In this document: positions 17,234 through 27,626 of the stretch, in pieces
How the letters are laid out: each line of letters opens with the position of its first letter
Position numbering within the stretch: the first letter of the stretch is position 1
Origin: Stentor roeselii
Lineage: Eukaryota; Ciliophora; Heterotrichea; Heterotrichida; Stentoridae
Length of the DNA stretch: 64,000 bases
Direction of reading: 5' to 3'
NCBI GenBank assembly: GCA_006503475.1
Contig: RSEH01000062.1
Coordinates: 62,001 to 126,000 of the forward strand
The notes under the pieces: generated by a model
Told to the model about the DNA's origin: nothing
What the model saw: only the letters and a program-made list of their open reading frames with translations
Databases searched by the model: none
Made by a program: the position numbers and the translations under genes

Positions 17234-19231
17234 ATGGCTGGCTCTTATGGACACTACAAGTTGCAAGAAAATATCTCAAGGTACTTGAAAGAACTTGACT
17301 CAGGACTCGTTCTTACCTCGCCAAGACTCACTGAACGACAAGGAAAGAAACATAGAAGGAATGAAACACAAAATTTACCGAAGATCACTTCGAAGACTCC
17401 TGAACCTGCAAGAATTAATACCAAGACTGAAATATTCAAAGCATTGAAAATTATTCAGAAAAGACCTGAAGAACTAAGTTTGAAAAAACCGGTTGAAAGG
17501 CAAGGGACTTTAAAGACTTACTTTAAAGATGATCCGGCTATTAAAGGCTTTGTTGACTCGATCTTTAGCTCTGAACCGAGTTCTTTTAAAAAGTCGAGTT
17601 TTAACTCGGATTTGGATAATTTTGATGTGGTTTCTGCTGATAAGATTTTGATTGAAGCTAGAAAAATTATCAAGTCGGGAGTTAGGAAGAAAAAAAGGGA
17701 AAATCAGGCGCAGGATGATATTGAGTATTTTTGGAAAAATTATATTAGTAAGGATCTGGTGGTTCGTTGGGATATTTTTGAAGAGAATTTTTTGACTTTT
17801 ATCTTCAGTTATATGGTGACCGACGTTGGGCTAATCCGGAAAGTGAACTGGCGTAAAGTTCTTCAAAAGTTATTTAGCCGATGTTCAAAAGAGTTGATAT
17901 TAAACCAAAACTGGCTTCGATCTCCTTCCATAGAAAAATCCGCTCAAGTGATTCAAAAGACAATGTCTCTTCATGACTTCGGGCGAGTATTCCAATCCCA
18001 AGACCTCTGCCGAATGGTCTTCAACTCCATAGACGAGCTGTTGCCAGACCCGATCCGTCACAAAGAAGACAAAGACTTCTTCTACTCCTGCGGGTGCATC
18101 TACCGCGGCCAATGGAAAGAAGGAAAAAGAGACGGTGCCGGCCTTTTAAAGCTCTGTTCACAAGAGCGTTACGAAGGCTACTTCACAAAAGGCTTATTTC
18201 ACTCTTACGGGACTTTAACATTCACTTCTTTTTCCTACAAAGGCTTCTTCAAAAAAGACCATTTTCACGGATTCGGAAAATTAATTTACCCAAACGGGTC
18301 TAGTTTCGAAGGCATCTTCAACAAAAGTCACTTCTCAAAAGGCACTTTAAAATTTGCTGATGCAAGAGTCTACACCGGCGAGTTTTTAAATCAAAATTTT
18401 GAAGGAAAAGGAGAAATGTTGAGTTTGACGAAAGAAGTCCACAAAGGCATGTGGGCTGAGGGGAAATTGAACGGAGACTGTAAAATCATTTACTCGGACG
18501 GGACTCGTATTTCAGGAGTTTTTTTAAACGGCGTGATCGGCTCTTCAGGCACATTAAAAAATTCCCAGTTTAAGTACTCCGGGCAGTTTAATGGAACTGT
18601 TCCAAATGGCCAGGGAAAGTTTTGGTATAAAAGTGGAATTTCTTATGAAGGGGGAGTAAAAAATGCAAGACTTGACGGCTTTGGACTCATGACTTTTCCA
18701 AATGGCGATGTTTATGAAGGAGACTTTTGTGATAGTGAACAAATCGGCTCTGCGAAAATTACGTATTCTGATGGCAGGGTCTATGAAGGTGAAGTTTTCG
18801 CTGGAAAGCCTCAGGGAAAAGGAGTCTTGACCTTTAAAGTTGGAAAGATTTTGAAATATGACGGCGAGTTCCAATCTGGAGAAATGCAAGGAAAGGGAAG
18901 GGCCTGGTTCTTAGGGCAAAAAGAATTCTCAGGTGACTGGAAAGATGGAAAGGTTGAAGGTCTTGGAGAGATACGCACTCCTGAATTTCTTTATCAGGGA
19001 GAAATTCTTGATTTGAAATTTCATGGACAGGGCTTTTTGAAACTGAATCAAGGGTTTTATAATGGAGAATGGGAAAAAGGAAAGCCTGAGGGAAAGGGAG
19101 AAGTACAAGACGAGCAAAATAACACCTTCATTGGGATGTTTCAAGATGGACACCCTTTGATTAAAACTAAAGTCGAGAAGGCTTTTTTAGAAAAAATAAG
19201 CTCAATCGACCTGTCATTTCTGTTGGTATAA
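17234..19231 (+). CDS. MORN-repeat protein
   Basis: 665 residues. The N-terminal 275 are not recognised, being basic and then helical. From about 280 to 640 there are roughly a dozen MORN repeats of about 23 residues, for example YRGQWKEGKRDGAGLL, YEGYFTKGLFHSYGTL, YEGDFCDSEQIGSAKI and YNGEWEKGKPEGKGEV. MORN arrays form elongated beta structures that dimerise or sit at membranes and cortex. In protists they occur at basal bodies, cortical boundaries and radial spokes. No kinase or SET domain is attached. The next gene starts 23 bases after the stop. Confidence 0.88.
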   Translation: MAGSYGHYKLQENISRYLKELDSGLVLTSPRLTERQGKKHRRNETQNLPKITSKTPEPARINTKTEIFKALKIIQKRPEELSLKKPVERQGTLKTYFKDDPAIKGFVDSIFSSEPSSFKKSSFNSDLDNFDVVSADKILIEARKIIKSGVRKKKRENQAQDDIEYFWKNYISKDLVVRWDIFEENFLTFIFSYMVTDVGLIRKVNWRKVLQKLFSRCSKELILNQNWLRSPSIEKSAQVIQKTMSLHDFGRVFQSQDLCRMVFNSIDELLPDPIRHKEDKDFFYSCGCIYRGQWKEGKRDGAGLLKLCSQERYEGYFTKGLFHSYGTLTFTSFSYKGFFKKDHFHGFGKLIYPNGSSFEGIFNKSHFSKGTLKFADARVYTGEFLNQNFEGKGEMLSLTKEVHKGMWAEGKLNGDCKIIYSDGTRISGVFLNGVIGSSGTLKNSQFKYSGQFNGTVPNGQGKFWYKSGISYEGGVKNARLDGFGLMTFPNGDVYEGDFCDSEQIGSAKITYSDGRVYEGEVFAGKPQGKGVLTFKVGKILKYDGEFQSGEMQGKGRAWFLGQKEFSGDWKDGKVEGLGEIRTPEFLYQGEILDLKFHGQGFLKLNQGFYNGEWEKGKPEGKGEVQDEQNNTFIGMFQDGHPLIKTKVEKAFLEKISSIDLSFLLV

Positions 19232-19254
19232 CAGTATTTAACTAATTTATAATC

Positions 19255-20079
19255 ATGGACAAGTGCCTGAAACTGTTGAATGAAATCAAATCTCAGCCAG
19301 AGTCTTTCACCGATAGTCAAAAATTAAGTGTACTAGGCTCATTGTTGACTTTAAACAACAACTTAAAAATCCTTCGTCAAATCCAAAGAAACTCTGAAAT
19401 TTCCTCTCGTCCTGGAGGAAATCCAGTCGACCGAAGTGGTTCGATCGTGATTTCTCATGCGATAGGTTTGAAGTCATCTAGAAGTTTTTCTTTCTTTTCT
19501 AAAAAGAAGATCTGTAAGGTCTAGATAGACAAAGAAGAAGAGGTGAATATCATTCGATATGTTTACAAAAAGATCTTTTTGCATTATCAGCTGACAAATG
19601 AAACAAGGCCGAAACTGCCTTTGACTTATTTCGTTCAGTTCTTACTGGACTGCTTCATCGTTACTCAGCATTTTTTGTCACTTTTTTTGCTTCCTTTGAA
19701 TAAAGAAAAGGTCATCGATGAGGATAAGTTTATCTTGTCTCTTGAAAGTATTCAGCAGATGTCATTTGAAAGAGCCTCGTTTTTTTATCAGGAACGTGAC
19801 AGTCAGTTCAAGAAAAACGTCGCTATTCAGAAAATGTTATGTAAGGGAAAATTAGTCTTTTTTAAACTTGTTGAGTTTTGCAACGGGAATGACTTGAAAG
19901 AAGATGAACTTTCATGTGTTCTTAGTATGAGTCTTAGAAATAATAAGAAAGGTGCTGATGCGAAAAGTTTGGCAAAGACTACTTTTGATAGACTTGAAAA
20001 AAATAATAGGGGAATCAGGAAAGAGGTTATCACTTTTAAAGAGTTCTTTAAGATTTTAATTAATAATAATACTAATTAA
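19255..20079 (+). CDS. Unknown protein, two exons joined by a 15-nt intron
   Basis: Not recognised. Exon 1 is 19255-19513 and exon 2 is 19529-20079, giving 269 residues. Without splicing the frame stops at 19524. Removing GTAAGGTCTAGATAG gives an uninterrupted KKKIYKEEEVNIIRYVYKK junction. The second exon is helical and ends in a segment (KTTFDRLEKNNRGIRKEV then FKEFFKIL) that resembles a degenerate EF-hand pair, but calcium-binding loops are not clear. It lies 23 bases after the MORN gene on the same strand, so co-expression with it is possible. Confidence 0.75.
19514..19528 (+). other. 15-nt spliceosomal intron
   Basis: GTAAGGTCTAGATAG. It has GT at the 5' end, A at position 10 after a pyrimidine, and TAG at the 3' end. 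Its removal restores the frame (phase 1). Confidence 0.85.
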
Positions 20080-20450
20080 TTAGTTTTGGACCAATCGTTT
20101 TGATGAGTGTGAGAGAGGTTAGAAAAGAATAGCTTTACATTTTAAATAACTCCAACCACCCTTATCATTCACCTTTTCACTTAAACAATCTCAAAACATT
20201 AACTCATTTATTTAATTTAAACCTCTCTGTTCATTCCTACAGTCTTCATAACTTTTTTACTCAATTTCCATTCAAATATATTTAAAGCAAATCAATATAA
20301 TCCAATCATCTTTTTCCATCATCCTGATTGAATCATCCTGTTTTTTCCTTTGATTGAACCAACTTTGAATCTAGTTAAAACTCATTCAAATCTTCCTTCA
20401 CTATCCCAATCTCGAGCTAACACCCAGTAACACCCTGAAGCCAATAATTA
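20080..20450. other. Intergenic, G-depleted 5' flank of kinase gene
   Basis: The gap is 371 bases long. From about 20150 the plus strand is C/T/A-rich and G-poor, as in other plus-strand 5' flanks. No frame or RNA gene is seen. Confidence 0.4.
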
Positions 20451-21686
20451 ATGGAATCAAGAACTGATTCATCTTTGCACCAGGTCTCTCGGGGTCACTA
20501 CTTTCTTAAAGAACTGACTCTCAACCTAAGCTCCACGTTTCATCAAATTCATAAAGAAAGGCATCAATCGAAAAACTTTCTGAAAGGAGAGGTCATTGAT
20601 CAGCGCTTCGCTGTTCTTAAACTTCTTGGAAGAGGCACGTTTGGGAAGGTGTTAAAAGCTAGAAACTTGAATACTGGGGAGTATGTCGCAATTAAAATCA
20701 TAGAAAACTCTTCGAAATTTCAACGGCACGCATTGAAAGAAATAAATACTTTGACAGATATTGAAGAGTATGAACCGAACAATGAATACGTTGTAAAAAT
20801 GCTCGAGCACTTCCAATGGCGAGACTACACCTGCTTAGTATTTGAATTACTGCATAAGACGCTATACCATCTTCTAAAAGACACTCACTTCAGAGGATTG
20901 AGTCTCTCAAACGTAAAAGTCTTCGCCTGGCAGATCCTAATGGCTTTAAAATTCCTTTCAGTCCCCGAGTTAAACTTGGTGCACTGCGACTTAAAACCTG
21001 AAAACATCATGATAATCAGCCACTCAAAAGCAGGGTTAAAGCTAATTGACTTCGGCAGTGCATGCAAGAAATCATACAAATACCGGTACGTTCAAAGTCT
21101 TTACTACCGCGCTCCAGAAGTCTTAACAGAAGTTAACTACAACTCGAGTCTCGACATTTGGTCTGCCGGGTGCATTTTTTGCGAACTTTTGACAGGCAAG
21201 CCTTTGTTTCCAGGAAAAAATGATCGAGACCAGCTGGTGATGTTCATTTAGAAGAAAATTTACTCAGTGCTGGGTTTTCGAGGACCTCATTTCCAAGAAA
21301 ACGAGAAGTCTTCATTAATTGAATATTTCCGAGGATACGACCAAGACCCAAACTTCGAGAGTTTTTTGGAGCTAGTCAGCAAAATGCTGACAGTTGATCC
21401 TGTTTTTCGAATAACTGCAGAAGAAGCATTAAACCATTCTTTTTTCCGAGAAGGTAAAAGCAAAGACATAAGGTCTCCATTTTACCAATCAACAGCGAGT
21501 TCAATAGAGAACTCTCCGAGTTCAAAGCTATCAACAGGTCTCTTCTCCGTGCTTTTCTCTCCTTCACGTTTAAGCAGCACGGGGAACAACGAGCAGCTGA
21601 TCCGAAGTTTATGCGAGTTGCCTCGAAGAACAAGTCTTCAAGAGCCTCGTAAGTCCTCAGCCTTATTTTCTCATTCAAAAGAGTGA
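20451..21686 (+). CDS. DYRK-family protein kinase (one 15-nt intron)
   Basis: 406 residues after removing the intron at 21237-21251. The kinase domain starts at about residue 47, with a glycine loop GRGTFGKV, VAIK lysine, HCDLKPEN catalytic loop (the Cys is typical of DYRKs), DFGSAC and an activation segment YRYVQSLYYRAPE carrying the DYRK tyrosine. It continues with SAGCIFCELLTGKPLFPG and ends with ALNHSFF. The C-terminal tail of about 80 residues is Ser-rich. DYRKs autophosphorylate the activation-loop Tyr while being made, then act on Ser/Thr. The unspliced frame stops at a TAG exactly at the intron end. It is tail to tail with a second, longer DYRK gene (27 bases between the stops). Confidence 0.9.
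21237..21251 (+). other. 15-nt spliceosomal intron
   Basis: GTGATGTTCATTTAG, phase 0. It has A at position 10 after C and a TAG end. Removal gives DRDQL-KKIYSVLG, which continues the kinase domain in frame. It is the only one of the five beginning GTG instead of GTA. Confidence 0.9.
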
Positions 21687-21714
21687 TTTTTTATATAACT
21701 GTAAATAACTCTAA

Positions 21715-23673
21715 CTAGTTATCTTTTTTATTCATCTCATTCGCCACTTCGCGCACTCTGTTGAGGTACCCAGTAGAACTAACTGCTTTGGTATCGATTT
21801 TTTTCTCAGTGATCGCCAGGACATCAGTGAACTTGACGAACTTTTCAGCTTGTTTCGATTTCTCATCATTTGACCCGGTTCTATCATTAAAGATTTTCGT
21901 GAAGTTTCGGTTTTTCAAGTTTTTTTGCTTTTTCTTCTTCGGCCATATCCCTGATTGAATCTTGGGACTATAAGGCCGGGGAATAGTCGGCTCATCATAA
22001 GAGTGAGGCCGCTGGTATCTAGGCCCGACGATGTCGGGCTGTGGAATATTTGAAGCATTCGGGTAAAGATTCATCGGCTTGTCTTTGAAAGGATTTTGCC
22101 ATTTCAAGGAATCTTGAGGCAAAGGCTGCGAAACTAAAGGCTTTTGAGCTTCCATCAACTTTCCATGAGCGAAGCCTGTAAAGTAGTCGTCTTTCAGCTC
22201 TTCAACAAGAGGACGGAAACAAATATCTTTCACTCTTACTGAAATCTCTTGACTTCCTCTCATTGTTTGAAGGATTTGTGGGCAGGAACCTCGAAAAGTC
22301 CCTGAAGGAACTGAACGTTTTGAGGAAGTTTCTAGATTTTTGTTACTTTTTGATGGGTTGAAGAATAAATCGGTTGAGTCTTGGATGAATGGATGGTTTA
22401 AAGCTTGTGAAGCTGTCCAACGCTCGCTTGGGTCTAGTTGAAGAAGGCCTTTTAGGAAGTGAATGAAAGGGATTCTTGATGATTCTGAAGAGTCTTCTCT
22501 TTGAACTTTTCGGTCGAAAACTAGGAGGTCGTCTAAGTTACTAAGATTGATGAAAACGGTAGATTGTGGAACTGCCTTATTTTCTGACTACCTGTCAAAT
22601 ACCTGATTGAATTCTTCTCTTGTTTTCAACCTGTACCCATTGACATCCTGTGTGAAGTACTTGTCTTTGAACCGTCCTTCCCTGAGCATGCTCTCAGGGG
22701 GTACCCCTAAAATCTGAGTGATTCTAAAAATCTGGTCATAGTCATTTGCGCCTGGGAATAAAGGAATCCCGATGAATAACTCCGCACAAATGCACCCAAG
22801 TGACCAGGAGTCGATTTCCGCGCCATAAGGACATCCAAGTAGTACTTCAGGACTGCGGTAATAACGAGATTGAATATATGTGTAAATAGTATTATTTTCA
22901 AAACAAGCAGACCCAAAATCAATTACTTTGATATTCGCTTTATCATCAGCGAGTAGTACATTTTCTGGTTTCATGTCACAATGAATGATATTTCCTTGCT
23001 CTAAGACACAAAGCGCTTCTAACATCTGCTTTGTAAACTTTCTAATTAGCGACAAACTGACCCCTCGAAGGAGATTTTTCCTTAAAATTTCGTAAAGATT
23101 GAGTGACAAAAGTTCAAAAATAATGACCAAGTGGTTCCGAAAAACGAAGAAATCTTTCATTCGGACGATATGGCTGGAGTCGTTGCTGTCAAGTTCATTG
23201 TTTAATTTAGATAAAATCTTCACTTCGATGAGTCCTTGAATATAATAGGCTGGTTTGTTTTTGATGACCTTTGCAGCACATAACAGACCTTGACTGTCTT
23301 TGCATTTGACTACCTGGCCGAAGGTCCCTTCCCCGAGTGAGTCGAGGATGGTGTAGATCTGGCCTTCGGGTGATTGCAGTTTATCATTAACGTATAATAG
23401 ATAATTATAGTGTTCGTTGTCGTAGTTCTCGTTGTGTACTGGATCACTCGGCTTTGTCAGACATCGTGCCGGGCATGACTGGTCGTAGCGGAAGTCAGAG
23501 CTGCATGATTCGTATGTCGATATCAATAAGATCGTACTCTCTGTTAAAAGCTGACTGCTCGGCTTTGATTTTGTTATCATCACGGTCGGAGAATCCGGCC
23601 TCTTCTCTTCTTCGAATGTCTTTTCGACTGGCTTGAATATGGAAAAGTTTCGAGGGACTAGTGAAGCCATCAT
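21715..23673 (-). CDS. DYRK/YAK-family protein kinase (one 15-nt intron)
   Basis: 647 residues from the ATG at 23673 (TTG extension trimmed), with the intron at 22588-22602. The kinase domain spans about 105-420: a GEGTFGQV loop, AAKVIKN, HCDMKPEN, DFGSACF, the activation segment YTYIQSRYYRSPEV with the DYRK YxY, LGCICAELFIGIPLFPG, and after the junction LLQLDPSERWTASQALNHPF. The C-terminal region (about 430-647) is Pro-rich and disordered, with PRYQRPHSYDEP and PRPYSPK. The intact catalytic residues and YxY predict an active kinase. The intron falls at a different site from that in the convergent DYRK gene, so the two introns arose or were lost independently. The upstream flank is strongly G-rich on the plus strand. 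Confidence 0.9.
22588..22602 (-). other. 15-nt spliceosomal intron
   Basis: On the coding strand GTATTTGACAGGTAG, phase 0, A at position 10 after C, TAG end. Removal joins REEFNQ to SENKAVPQ and keeps the kinase domain open for another 290 codons. Confidence 0.9.
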
Positions 23674-24094
23674 TATTAGAAAAATTATTATTTCGAGATT
23701 TTTAGTCAAGTTTGGGATTCGATGTTGATTTTTAGTTTGGATGATTTGGGTGGGGTTTTGGATTTGGGATTTTGGAAGGGGTTGAAGTTTCGCGGTGAGG
23801 GATGGAGTGGTCGGCGGTGGAAGGTTGATGTGAATTGTAGGAATTTTGTGAATTGGAATGGGTGTTGATTGGTTATGGATGAGGAAATGATAGTTTAGAA
23901 ATTTATGGATTTTTATTTCTGTTTAATATTACATGAGAAGCATCCAAAAAAGACACTTAAAACTTTTATCATCATTTTTTTTTCAGTTTCATATTAAACC
24001 AAACCACAAGTATTGCCAAACCAATCCTTCCAAACTTTTCACTCTTAAACTATTTCTCAGAAGTTAATCAAAAAATGACTATTTTCATGATAAA
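23674..24094. other. Divergent intergenic region with strand-skewed halves
   Basis: The gap is 421 bases long. 23710-23900 is very G-rich on the plus strand (30 G against 4 C at 23761-23820), while 23940-24094 is C-rich. Each half is thus C-rich in the sense of the gene it precedes. No open frame is seen. Confidence 0.5.
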
Positions 24095-24790
24095 ATGAAT
24101 GATATTAACTTGTTAAAAGCCAAAAAAACGAAGCTTTCAAGAATCTATCTTAAACCATTGATAGGCAGTCCTAGTTTGGAGATGCTGAATTCAATGTCTC
24201 CCAGATACCGCGAAGCCCTTTTCTTCAGTCCCAAGCCTTCAAAATCAGGACTATTGTCAGGATGTTCAAGTCCAAAAAGCATTCTTGGGGCTCAGGCACC
24301 TTTAGAGGCAAGTAAAAGTGAGAGGTTCCCTCAAAGACCTGCCGCAACAAAAAGAAAAACCCCTCCAGACATCAGAAAAATTGAAAAAGACTGGAAAAAA
24401 ATCTCAACCAACGAAAATCGAGCAGTTGAAGTTCCTCAGCCTCTTCCTGTTTCCAGAAGACCGAATCGAATAGCGACTGAAATATCCAAAGGTAAAAATG
24501 TTGGAATTCCTGCCAGATTTCGAGCTGTGGAACTTTCTAAGTCAGTTTCTAGGAAAAGTGAATTAAAAAATTACTTTAAGTGTCACCCGGATGACTTGGA
24601 ATTATTGAAAAGTAACTCAAAAGATGAGATTTCTAAGAGGGTTCAGTTCAATAAGTTTCAGGAAAAGTATCTCAATTTGAAACTTAGGGAGAATCATGTT
24701 AATTCTTCAGAAGATAGTTGGAAATGGACAACGCCCAATGAATCAAACTCGGAACAATCAAGTTTTACTGAAAATGACAGAGAAATTTAA
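24095..24790 (+). CDS. Basic Ser/Pro-rich protein of unknown function
   Basis: 231 residues, family not recognised. It is Lys/Ser/Pro-rich and probably disordered, with a helical C-terminal part (RVQFNKFQEKYLNLKLRE). There is no cysteine cluster and no membrane segment. Repeated SPK/SPR-like sites suggest phosphorylation or binding to the cytoskeleton, which is inference. It is convergent with the next gene (89 bases between the stops). Confidence 0.65.
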   Translation: MNDINLLKAKKTKLSRIYLKPLIGSPSLEMLNSMSPRYREALFFSPKPSKSGLLSGCSSPKSILGAQAPLEASKSERFPQRPAATKRKTPPDIRKIEKDWKKISTNENRAVEVPQPLPVSRRPNRIATEISKGKNVGIPARFRAVELSKSVSRKSELKNYFKCHPDDLELLKSNSKDEISKRVQFNKFQEKYLNLKLRENHVNSSEDSWKWTTPNESNSEQSSFTENDREI

Positions 24791-24879
24791 TTACTAGATT
24801 AAAATAACAACTTTCTGTGGATGGTTGAATGAAATTAGATAATTTTTATAAAATTTAATATTTATATCTGATTCACTGT

Positions 24880-26508
24880 TTATCTGTCAAATGTTTCAAC
24901 TATTTCAAGATTTTTAGAAGTAAGTGAAAACTTGTAAATTATGTGTTTTAGTGACGAAATTGAATGAGAATAAATGAACTGTCCAATGACTATCGCCTGA
25001 TTCTTAACTTTTCCGTTGATAGTCAAGTTCAGTTTCTGCACATTCCGCTCATCTCCAAAAACTTCAACAAAAACATATTTAAAAAAAACCACAGTAAACC
25101 CGAGACCGACACTTGAAAAAAACTTCATCTTTCCCATGATACTCAAATTTTTAGCGATAGTCAGGTGGTTTGTTAAACAATTTTTTTCCATATCACATAA
25201 AAATATGTTGAATGCACTTCCAATTGATGAACTTCCAGCTATCAAGAAATTAGAGCCGTGCTGAACAACAAAAAAATGTTTAGAAACTTTAAAAGTTTTT
25301 AAAATTTTGAATTCTTTTTTACTTCCGTCATTGATGTTAACAGTAACAAGGCTTTCTTGTTTTTCTTTTGATTTTTCTGTGATTATAAAAAAGAAGGAAT
25401 TTGCCATCCTGACTGATGATTTTCCTGGAAATTTGCATGAAAAATTGATTTTTTTTAGAGTTTCTTCGTTGGGATCTTCAAGATCTGGATTGAATTTAAA
25501 ACAGATAAATTTCTCATTTTTTTTCAATGATTCTTGAAAAAATATGTAAGAGGATTTTAATCGTCCTGCTAAAACATGATTCAAATCAAAAAAAACAAGA
25601 TCTTGTATTCTCAAACTTCTTTTTTTTGTAGTTGTTGGAAAGTACTCTTCAAGAGATAACTTATTAAAAGAAATACAAGAAAAAGACTCATCCTTACAAA
25701 GAAAAAAATTAGGATTTTTGATATCTTCCAATATTTTGTGAATTTCCTGGAGTTTATTGTAAAAATCAGATTTAAAAACCATTTTTTCTTCAAACTTTGA
25801 CTGAAAAATCTTCAATAAGAGTGTTTTCCTCAATCTAACTTCTCCTCTAATCATTTCCAATTCGTCCAATCTCGAGTTAATCACCTTCAAAGTATTAAAA
25901 GTAACTTCATTTAAAGTTTCAGTCAATATCTGCGCAATATTAAGAAAATTATTTTTTTCTTCATTCAAAGACTTCTTACATGATTTTATCCAATTTTCAA
26001 AATCTTTCCAAATCGCTTCTGGGTAATTATTTTCTTCTTGGTAAGCAAAGAGTTGCAAAAACCGAAGGTGAGGAGTTGCTTCTTGATTTATTAACCTCTG
26101 GGTAATGTAATTATAGAACTCTAATGGTTGAAAAGATTTGAAGTAAAATTGTTTGAATTCTGGATTATTTTTATCTTCGATTTCTTGAAAATTAATAAAA
26201 ATTTTCACCTTATCGTTAAATAATCCTCTTGATAATTGGTGGGAATAAACATTTGTTGAGTCTTTTACAATAAAAACCAAGGCATCGGTGTCTGAAATTA
26301 TTTCTTCTGAGAGGTCTAAATATCCGGTATGGTCTGTGTGAATTACTAAAAAAGGAGAGAAGTTTAAAAAGCAAATTACATTTTTAGATATGTAGGTCTG
26401 CAAATTCGTATTAATTTTACCAAATTTCTCTAGCTCGAGTTTTTTTATAACCTGTATCACTTCTTTTGAATCATGCATTCCAACAATAATAATTTTCCTC
26501 GGAAGCAT
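24880..26508 (-). CDS. Degenerate ARF-like GTPase domain fused to coiled coil and kelch-like region
   Basis: 542 residues. The first 125 follow the ARF/Ras layout: strand KIIIVGMHDSKE at the P-loop position, KLELEKFGKINTNLQTYI at switch I, FLVIHTDHTG at the place of the DxGG motif, DALVFIVKDST, and KVKIFINFQEIED at the NKxD position. The P-loop Gly-Lys-Ser/Thr is missing, so nucleotide binding is doubtful. A coiled coil (about 170-290) follows. The C-terminal half is beta-rich, with repeated strands of the type FFFIITEKS, NFLIAGSSS and FVVQHG that look like a worn kelch or beta-propeller. The assignment as a pseudo-GTPase is my reading of the alignment and needs a structure prediction. Confidence 0.6.
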   Translation of the reverse strand: MLPRKIIIVGMHDSKEVIQVIKKLELEKFGKINTNLQTYISKNVICFLNFSPFLVIHTDHTGYLDLSEEIISDTDALVFIVKDSTNVYSHQLSRGLFNDKVKIFINFQEIEDKNNPEFKQFYFKSFQPLEFYNYITQRLINQEATPHLRFLQLFAYQEENNYPEAIWKDFENWIKSCKKSLNEEKNNFLNIAQILTETLNEVTFNTLKVINSRLDELEMIRGEVRLRKTLLLKIFQSKFEEKMVFKSDFYNKLQEIHKILEDIKNPNFFLCKDESFSCISFNKLSLEEYFPTTTKKRSLRIQDLVFFDLNHVLAGRLKSSYIFFQESLKKNEKFICFKFNPDLEDPNEETLKKINFSCKFPGKSSVRMANSFFFIITEKSKEKQESLVTVNINDGSKKEFKILKTFKVSKHFFVVQHGSNFLIAGSSSIGSAFNIFLCDMEKNCLTNHLTIAKNLSIMGKMKFFSSVGLGFTVVFFKYVFVEVFGDERNVQKLNLTINGKVKNQAIVIGQFIYSHSISSLKHIIYKFSLTSKNLEIVETFDR

Positions 26509-26582
26509 GAAACAAATAATAATCCATTGTAAATCTAATTCAAAATCCCTATAAATACTCTATCTATTGATAACTATTCCAG

Positions 26583-26957
26583 CTACTGAAGTTTCTGAAA
26601 CTTTGGCGCCTCAACAAGTGGATTTTCTTCTGAAAGTTTTCTTATTCCCGCAGCTCGATGGTCAAAAGAGCAGGAATGTTCTTCAGGATGTCGGTGACGA
26701 GAACAAAAATAATTCAAACATTTGCATTGAAAAGTGACCGGGCCGAGTTTTTTGCTACATTTGAAGCATTTTGAACTGTCTGAAGCTGGAATGGCTGGGG
26801 ATGACTTGACTTCTTCAATTATCTTCGGAATTGAAGACAGGATTTCTGATGGATCTGTCTGGGATGATGAGGACTGGCTTTCTTTGAAGCATTTCGAGCA
26901 AAGACCTTCTTTGCAGCCGAAGAAGATTTTGCAGTTTCGGCAAATTGGGGGTTCCAT
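26583..26957 (-). CDS. A20/AN1-type zinc finger protein
   Basis: 124 residues. There is an N-terminal A20-like finger at 5-23 (CRNCKIFFG, then LCSKCF) and a C-terminal AN1 finger at about 63-100 (CFKCSKKLGPVTFQCKCLNYFCSRHRHPEEHSC). The linker is Ser-rich. This two-finger layout is that of stress-associated proteins, which bind ubiquitin chains through A20 and assist proteasome or stress responses. The C-terminal HxEH..C pattern of AN1 is complete. Start context is ATATAAATGG. Confidence 0.88.
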   Translation of the reverse strand: MEPPICRNCKIFFGCKEGLCSKCFKESQSSSSQTDPSEILSSIPKIIEEVKSSPAIPASDSSKCFKCSKKLGPVTFQCKCLNYFCSRHRHPEEHSCSFDHRAAGIRKLSEENPLVEAPKFQKLQ

Positions 26958-27228
26958 TTATATTGAATATTCTTCGGGTTTCCTGCCATTGTCGATTGGT
27001 TTTAGGAAGTAAAGGGTTTTGCAAGGGAAGTAGGGGGTTGATGACGGGAATGATTGAAGGGTTGATTTGGAGTTTATTGAATAATTTGAGGTAGAGGAAA
27101 GTTTTTTATAGAAGAAAAGGTTAGATTCGATTATTCAAATATTTGTCTAAATATGAAACTTTTATGTGAGCATCTATTAATAATTCACTTCAAACACCAA
27201 GTAATCTTAAAGATTCCTCAAGACCTCT

Positions 27229-27606
27229 TCATTTTCCAACTCCTGGAATCGAAATCTTAAAAACTTTCTTCAAGTTCCTCCCCTTCCCAAATTCCCTGGA
27301 AGTCCTTCCCGAATCACGACTGGAAGACAAGGCAAAAGTTCTAACAGTAAGTCCAGCAGGTTCATCAAAAATCGATTGATTACAATGAACTCCATTAACT
27401 TTATTGAAATAGCTTTTAACAGCAATTCTTCTCTTGAAAGAAGCTGAATGTTGAATATTTTTGCGACTATGAATAGGAAAAACAGAGTTAATCAAAGAAT
27501 TCGTTTTCGCAGGACTAAGAACGATTCCCACTCTCGACGGTGAAGAAGTCTTGCAAGGCGAGGAAATTTTAGTCCTGACGAGCTGGTACCTGGCAGGGTG
27601 TTCCAT
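27229..27606 (-). CDS. Small basic protein of unknown function
   Basis: 125 residues, not recognised. It is rich in Ser, Arg, Lys and Asn, with no domain signature; a TSSPSRVGIVLSP segment looks like a proline-directed phosphosite. It is last in a leftward run of four genes with 24, 17 and 20 bases between stop and next start (eIF4E-like, RBR-like, coiled-coil, this one). It may be co-transcribed with them. Confidence 0.6.
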   Translation of the reverse strand: MEHPARYQLVRTKISSPCKTSSPSRVGIVLSPAKTNSLINSVFPIHSRKNIQHSASFKRRIAVKSYFNKVNGVHCNQSIFDEPAGLTVRTFALSSSRDSGRTSREFGKGRNLKKVFKISIPGVGK

Positions 27607-27626
27607 GCAAGATTATTAATAATTTA

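Noticed and set aside
22588-23709. Upstream TTG start for the leftward DYRK kinase
   Set aside because: Eukaryotic initiation at TTG is unlikely, and an ATG pair lies 12 codons downstream in frame. The same correction was applied at 3072-4145, 37337-39829, 27627-29384 and 49004-49723.
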